64,000 nucleotides of DNA from Thelephora terrestris. Its lineage: Eukaryota; Basidiomycota; Agaricomycetes; Thelephorales; Thelephoraceae. Below are positions 59,637 through 64,000 of the stretch, piece by piece; positions within the stretch are counted from its first letter, which is position 1, and each line of letters opens with the position of its first letter. The stretch covers positions 434,001 to 498,000 of the forward strand of contig WIUZ02000016.1 in the NCBI GenBank assembly GCA_015956445.1, in the 5' to 3' direction. The notes beneath the pieces are model-generated. The model did not search any database and had not been told where the DNA came from. It worked only from the letters and a program-made list of their open reading frames with translations. The position numbers were made by a program, and so were the translations under genes.

Positions 59637-62539
59637 CTAATACGCTAAGGTGGGACAGTGTTAGCAGGGGTAAAAGATGATATCGTGGCCAGGAAGCTCA
59701 CCGTCTGGATCTGATTCACTCGAGATCAACTCGCTTTCCATCGCTTGTTCAATCGTTTGGAGGAAATGCTGGCAGCGCCCCGCGTCCGCCGCAGCCCCGA
59801 GCCTCTCAAAAGTCCCGAGTGCGCGCAACGCCTCGGACCTCGCATCGTTCAGCCTGTGTTGCCGATACCAGATCCGAGCCTGAATTTTCATCCCGCGACC
59901 CAGGTTGTATGCATCGTGAGCTGCGTGCGATTTGGCTTGTTCAATGTGGGCATTTGCGTCGTTGTACTCCCCTTCATTGTAGAACATCACTGCCATCTCA
60001 TAATGAATCCAAAATAGTTGACCTTGCCAATCGAAAGGGGATGCGATAGTTAGGGCTGTCTTGAAATGGTAGACCGCCTTCTCCATCTCTCCCTTGCGAC
60101 GATATATCTCGCCAAGAAGGCGGTGAGATTGTGAGAGGTGAAGTTCATGGCCTTTCTCCGGGAGAAGCTCGATGTTGCGTGACACGGTCTCTTCTGCGGC
60201 ATCGAGCCGGCTGTCAAAGAGAAACGAGCGAGCGAGGCTCTGCAAACAATTTAATTGTTCCCGCATGTCCCCGAGTTGTTTAAATATCTCCAATGCTTCC
60301 TTCGCCTGTTGTATCGCTTCCTTATACATCCCTAGATGCTGATTTGCATACGACAGACATTGTAGCGTTTCAGCAACCCCGAAGTCATTTCCCCGCTCTA
60401 GCTCAAGGGCGAGGGCGTGGAGAAGGAGATGTTTGCATCCAGCGTGGTTTCCCATTGCTCCGGACAACTGCGCGAGAGTGAGCAGGCATTTAGCCTTGGA
60501 GGGATGACTATCTGGAAGGTCCTTGATCTTCGTCCCCAACGTGATTTGCCGTGCTTTATGCCAACGAAGGTGGTGTAGGAAGTTACCGCAAGCATCCCAA
60601 ACATTGACTGCGCCCGCGTCGATCGACGTGAAAACGTCAAGTAGGTGCTCGACATTCACATCCTCTTGCACAATCCACTCTGTTTCTCCGGACCTGGAAT
60701 GGTCAGGATCAGGATTGACGGACAACCGGGTGAAGTAATGGTCCTTGGTCGCACAGAGGAACGGAGACGCTTTTGGGTCTTGGGGGCGGAAGTAGTCCCG
60801 AAGCGGCGCCAGCATCGTGATGAATCCATTGCTTCGGTGCGTCAATGAGAGAGCGCAGAACTTGTCAAAGATGTTCGCTCTGCTGAAGATGGTGGGGAAA
60901 AACCAGTCGAGGTTTTTTTCACCCACACCCTGTGGAAAGAAAGCGACCACTCCGAGGAGGTCATGGGCGTCAGGGCCAAGTTTTCGGAACGTTGGAGAGG
61001 TGAGTGATAACTCGATTGTTGCTGCCAGGCTCTCGTCGTGATCCGTCCGAAGCACCTGCGCCCGTCGTTCATCCCACTCCTTTGCCAGTCGATCGTGATC
61101 CCAAACATTGTCGGATGCGGTGGTTGCGAGTAGCGTTATCGAGAGCGCATGAAAGTCCAAGCGCTGGAGAAGGTTGTCGATTATGTCAGACTGCTCGCCG
61201 TTACCGTAGATACCGTAGAAGATTTCGCGCGCGGCCTCCATTGATAGCGTTGGGATTCGTGGGCGTTTGCAGTACCGGGGAACAGTTGTCATGCGGGAAG
61301 TGATACAGAGGCATACGGTTTTGAACTGGCACAGTTCGTCCACCACTGCGTAAATCTCTTTGTGGTTTGGTCCTTGGGGATCGAGAATTGACTCGGCGTT
61401 GTCGAAGATTATGAGTGTCTCCTTGGACGAAAGAAAGGGACGCAGGGGTACCAAATCCTCAGGGTTGTCGACCCCCGCACCGATGACCTTGGACAGTCGG
61501 GTGAGGAAATGAACACGCGAAGCGAGGAACTGTTCGCAGCGAATGAATCGACGATTATCTCCGAATCGTGCCTTGATGCGGTCGTCTTCGAGGACAGTGA
61601 GCGCAATCGACGTCTTCCCGATCCCCCCTGCGCCGATGAGAGCGATGGACTCGAGCTTTTCGAGATGACCGACAACCTCCTCAATCAGCTCATCGCGTCC
61701 GAAAAAGGCCTTCGGCGCCGGAGGAGGCAACTCTCCGAGAGGGGTGCTATCAAGATATAAGACTATGGATCTCATTGTATTTATTGTCACTGACCTAGCT
61801 TGGACCTACGTGGTGGTTAGTGGTCTTGTGTAGGCGGGGAGGGGAGGAAGTTACACTTACCGAGTGAGCACCTTCTTGGATCGCCAATACATTCTTATAG
61901 GTACCTGCAACCATCACATGGGTATTTACCGCCAACTCGGTCTGGCAGCACGCTGTTAGTGGATGCCAAACGGAACTGGCCGAACGTACCTGGAACACTT
62001 GAAGGACCTCGCCGAGCTCTTGCCTCCAGCCCGCAATCGCATCCTTCTCGTTCTTCGCGTTCAAGAACCCTCGGACCACGCTTTTTTTGCCCATCTCTTC
62101 GACCTTCTTCTGGATCTCATCGATGGTGCTGCGATCGTGACCTTGGTAAGCGTATTGCTCGGCGTGCGTATTGATAATTCAACACTCACGTTTTCAGTTG
62201 TCCGATGGCCTGGAGCGTGGAATCGTCGAGTTCGACTGATTTGTTCGCATTCAACCCACGGTCGAGCGCTTTACACACACGAGCGCAGTACAGCCCAAGA
62301 CCGACAAACCCTTGTTTGTTGCTGATCGTGTCCTGAATGAACGTGGATCGGAATTCTTCGTAGAACAACAGAAGGGAACGTACCCTGATCATATTCAAAA
62401 GGGCACAAGCGGCACCCAAAGCGATTTGGGCCGGCGCAAAACCGCCAGCGTCCTTCGCAGCGGTCAGAAATTGTATGGCCATATCCAACTTTCGCAGAAC
62501 GCCATCGGACCCTTTGGATTGTTGGGATGTTGAAGCCAT
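59637..62539 (-). CDS. NLR-9: intact class I NB-ARC/TPR receptor
   Basis: - strand exons: 62539-62384, 62332-62190, 62128-61990, 61941-61861, micro-exon 61805-61795, 61746-59702 and 59644-59637; about 860 residues. N-terminal helical domain: LRKLDMAIQFLTAAKDAGG, LGAACALLNMIR, LGLYCARVCKALDRGLNANK, then EIQKKVEEMGKK and GWRQELGEVLQVFQ. NB-ARC has P-loop GAGGIGKT near residue 215, [38 protein letters not shown] and MLAPLRDYF. Six TPR-like repeats follow, e.g. SLARSFLFDSRLDAAEET. The 2045-nt main exon equals that of NLR-1 and NLR-6. The terminal exon is cut to two codons by TAG where relatives have TGG (AYW). This is the cleanest class I gene of the - strand array. Confidence 0.87.
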
Positions 62540-63351
62540 CGACGACGCTGGTAGTGGATGCGAGGAAAGCCTGACACGTAAGCGATAGGGAAGAAGCCGA
62601 ACTGCAAACGGACGTGGGCGGTCGTTTTGCACACATTGGCTCAAGCGCTCAAACTCTTTACACAAAGCTTCTGGCGCTATCGATCATTAGGTCCACGCCG
62701 GGCAACAGCCTGATCCGTGTTCTGCCGAATCTCTGGCGGATGTCATACGTTCAGCATCCGTCATAACCGGGAATGCGCACTACGTCTGTACACCTCGTCA
62801 CTCATTACCTTACCCTCCTCATGGTTTCTTGACCCAAGTCGGATCGATGCCCTTCCGCATAACGGCCAGTCTAGGGAATATCACGGTCGAGATAAATCTG
62901 TACGACGGCGTGTGAATTCGTACGTGCTGACCCAGACCTGCAGCCAAGCAGGAAGCGATGAGTCGGTGGATTCGACTGGAAAAGAAACATTTCACAAGTG
63001 CCAGAAAGAACGAACAAGACGGTCGGTCAAATTTAATCCCGCGATGTCGCTCGGCAGGAGGCTGTATCGGTTAGCGTGTGGGGCCTTATAGGGCTGAGGA
63101 GGAAGAAGACGACTGGTGAACGGGATAATCCCTCGGCCAAGCCCCGACACATGTAACACGTGACGTGGAGTGTTTTTACCTCCGGACGAAAGATTGATGT
63201 ACAAAGAAAAAGAGAGAGCATGGATCTACAGACGGAACGTGTGGACGGAGGATACATGACGCATGTCAACAAAGAACAGTCGAGCAGTAACACGGGACAG
63301 TATACAGATATTACAGGGGGTTAGCTGGGATTGTGGAGAACACGCTTGGGT
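62540..63351. other. Intergenic between NLR-9 and NLR-10
   Basis: The first ~100 bases (CAAACGGACGTGGGCGG near 62605) match the NLR-8 upstream region and are the likely promoter of this pair. 63190-63340 is the conserved NLR 3' flank. No gene seen between. Confidence 0.5.
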
Positions 63352-64000
63352 TCAACGCACTAAGATGGAACCAACTTAAGTTAGCAGGGATCGGAAGATG
63401 CATCGCAGCTAGAAGTCTCACCACCAAAATCCGGCTCGTTCGAGATTGGGCTTTCCGTTGCCTTTTCGATCTGCTGGAGGATCCCTCTGCAGTCCTCTAC
63501 ATCCTTCGCCGCTCCAAGCCTCTCGTAGATCTCGAGCGCGCACAAGACCCCATATCTTTTCTCTTCAAGCCTGTGCTGCCGATACCAAACCCGAGCCTGC
63601 ATCTTCATCGTGCGACCCAGGTTGAGGGCGTTGTCAGCCGCGCACGGTTTGGCTTTTTCGATGCGGGCGTCGACGTCATCGGACTCGTCTTGATCACGAA
63701 ACAGCCAGGCCATGTCGTAATGGATCCAAAACAATTCACCTCGCTAGTTGAAAGGGGTTGCGATCGCTAGGACCGTTTCAAAATGGCGAGTAGCCTTCTC
63801 TTTCTCGCCCTTGGAATGGTAAATCGTGCCAAGGAGGCGATGAAATTGGCAGAGCAGGGATTCTTGGCCTTTCTCGGGGAGGAGTTCAATCTTGTGTGAT
63901 GCAGCGTCTTGCGCGGGGTCGAGTTGATTGTCGTCGAGGAACAACCGAGCGAGGTTATCCAAACAAATCGCTTGTCCCGCCGCATTCTCTAACCGTTGAA
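63352..64000 (-). pseudogene. NLR-10: 3' end of an NB-ARC/TPR gene, runs off window
   Basis: Only the last TPR-like repeats are in the window: NLARLFLDDNQLDPAQDA, RLLGTIYHSKGEKEKATRHF, then MFWIHYDMAWLFRDQDESDD and VWYRQHRLEEKRYGV. The frame is interrupted by TAG at 63744-63746, where relatives read TGG in FNWQGELFW. The terminal intron (63360 to about 63419) leads to a two-codon last exon ending at 63352. The N-terminal and NB-ARC parts lie beyond position 64000, so whether the locus is otherwise intact is unknown. It is more diverged than NLR-7 to -9. Confidence 0.75.

Overview
The window looks like the genome of an Agaricomycete basidiomycete. The genes carry many 45-65 nt introns with GT-AG ends, and the protein families are ones I know mainly from mushroom-forming fungi: NB-ARC/TPR STAND receptors, DUF6535-like proteins, a copper-fist factor with a MAC1-type Cys motif, and a two-gene transposon type common in these fungi. 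I cannot name the species; an ectomycorrhizal lineage such as Thelephorales is a guess. No CRISPR array, operon or other prokaryotic feature is present.

The window is a tandem cluster of ten NLR-like (NB-ARC plus TPR) loci, numbered NLR-1 to NLR-10. NLR-1 to -6 are on the + strand (1.7-45.3 kb) and NLR-7 to -10 on the - strand (50.6-64 kb). The two arrays point towards each other and enclose two single-copy genes: a glycine/tyrosine-rich protein of unknown function (46.6-47.6 kb) and a copper-fist transcription factor (48.0-49.4 kb). Two N-terminal architectures sit on the same NB-ARC/TPR body. Class I (NLR-1, 5, 6, 7, 8, 9) has a helical domain built from exons of 156-159, 143, 130-139 and 81-297 nt, followed by an 11-nt micro-exon. 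Class II (NLR-2, 3, 4) has a coiled-coil N-terminus from exons of 168, 24, 125 and 139 nt. NLR-4, 5 and 9 look intact, NLR-1 probably is, and NLR-2 and 7 have shortened C-termini. NLR-6, 8 and the visible part of NLR-10 carry in-frame lesions. NLR-3 is split by two DNA transposons.

Layout: 1-1.7 kb, nothing recognised; NLR-1 (1.7-4.7); 4.7-6.7, no recognisable gene; unit A of a ~6.7 kb direct repeat (6.7-13.4: promoter block, NLR-2, DUF6535 pseudogene, AAA-ATPase pseudogene); unit B (13.4-33.5: the same layout, expanded by a 1.3 kb TIR element, a 5.9 kb two-gene TIR element and a 6.3 kb LINE); unit C (33.5-37.3: NLR-4 only); NLR-5 (38.1-41.2); NLR-6 (42.2-45.3); the two unique genes; then NLR-7, NLR-8, a truncated copper-fist copy, NLR-9 and the 3' end of NLR-10.

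The receptors presumably act as intracellular non-self or damage sensors: the TPRs sense, NB-ARC switches, and the N-terminal domain signals. This is inferred from the architecture. The cluster shows active birth and death: tandem units carrying hitchhiking pseudogenes, a chimeric receptor (NLR-7) joining an NLR-6-like 5' half to an NLR-9-like 3' half, and transposons sitting in one copy with target-site duplications and empty sites in the sisters.
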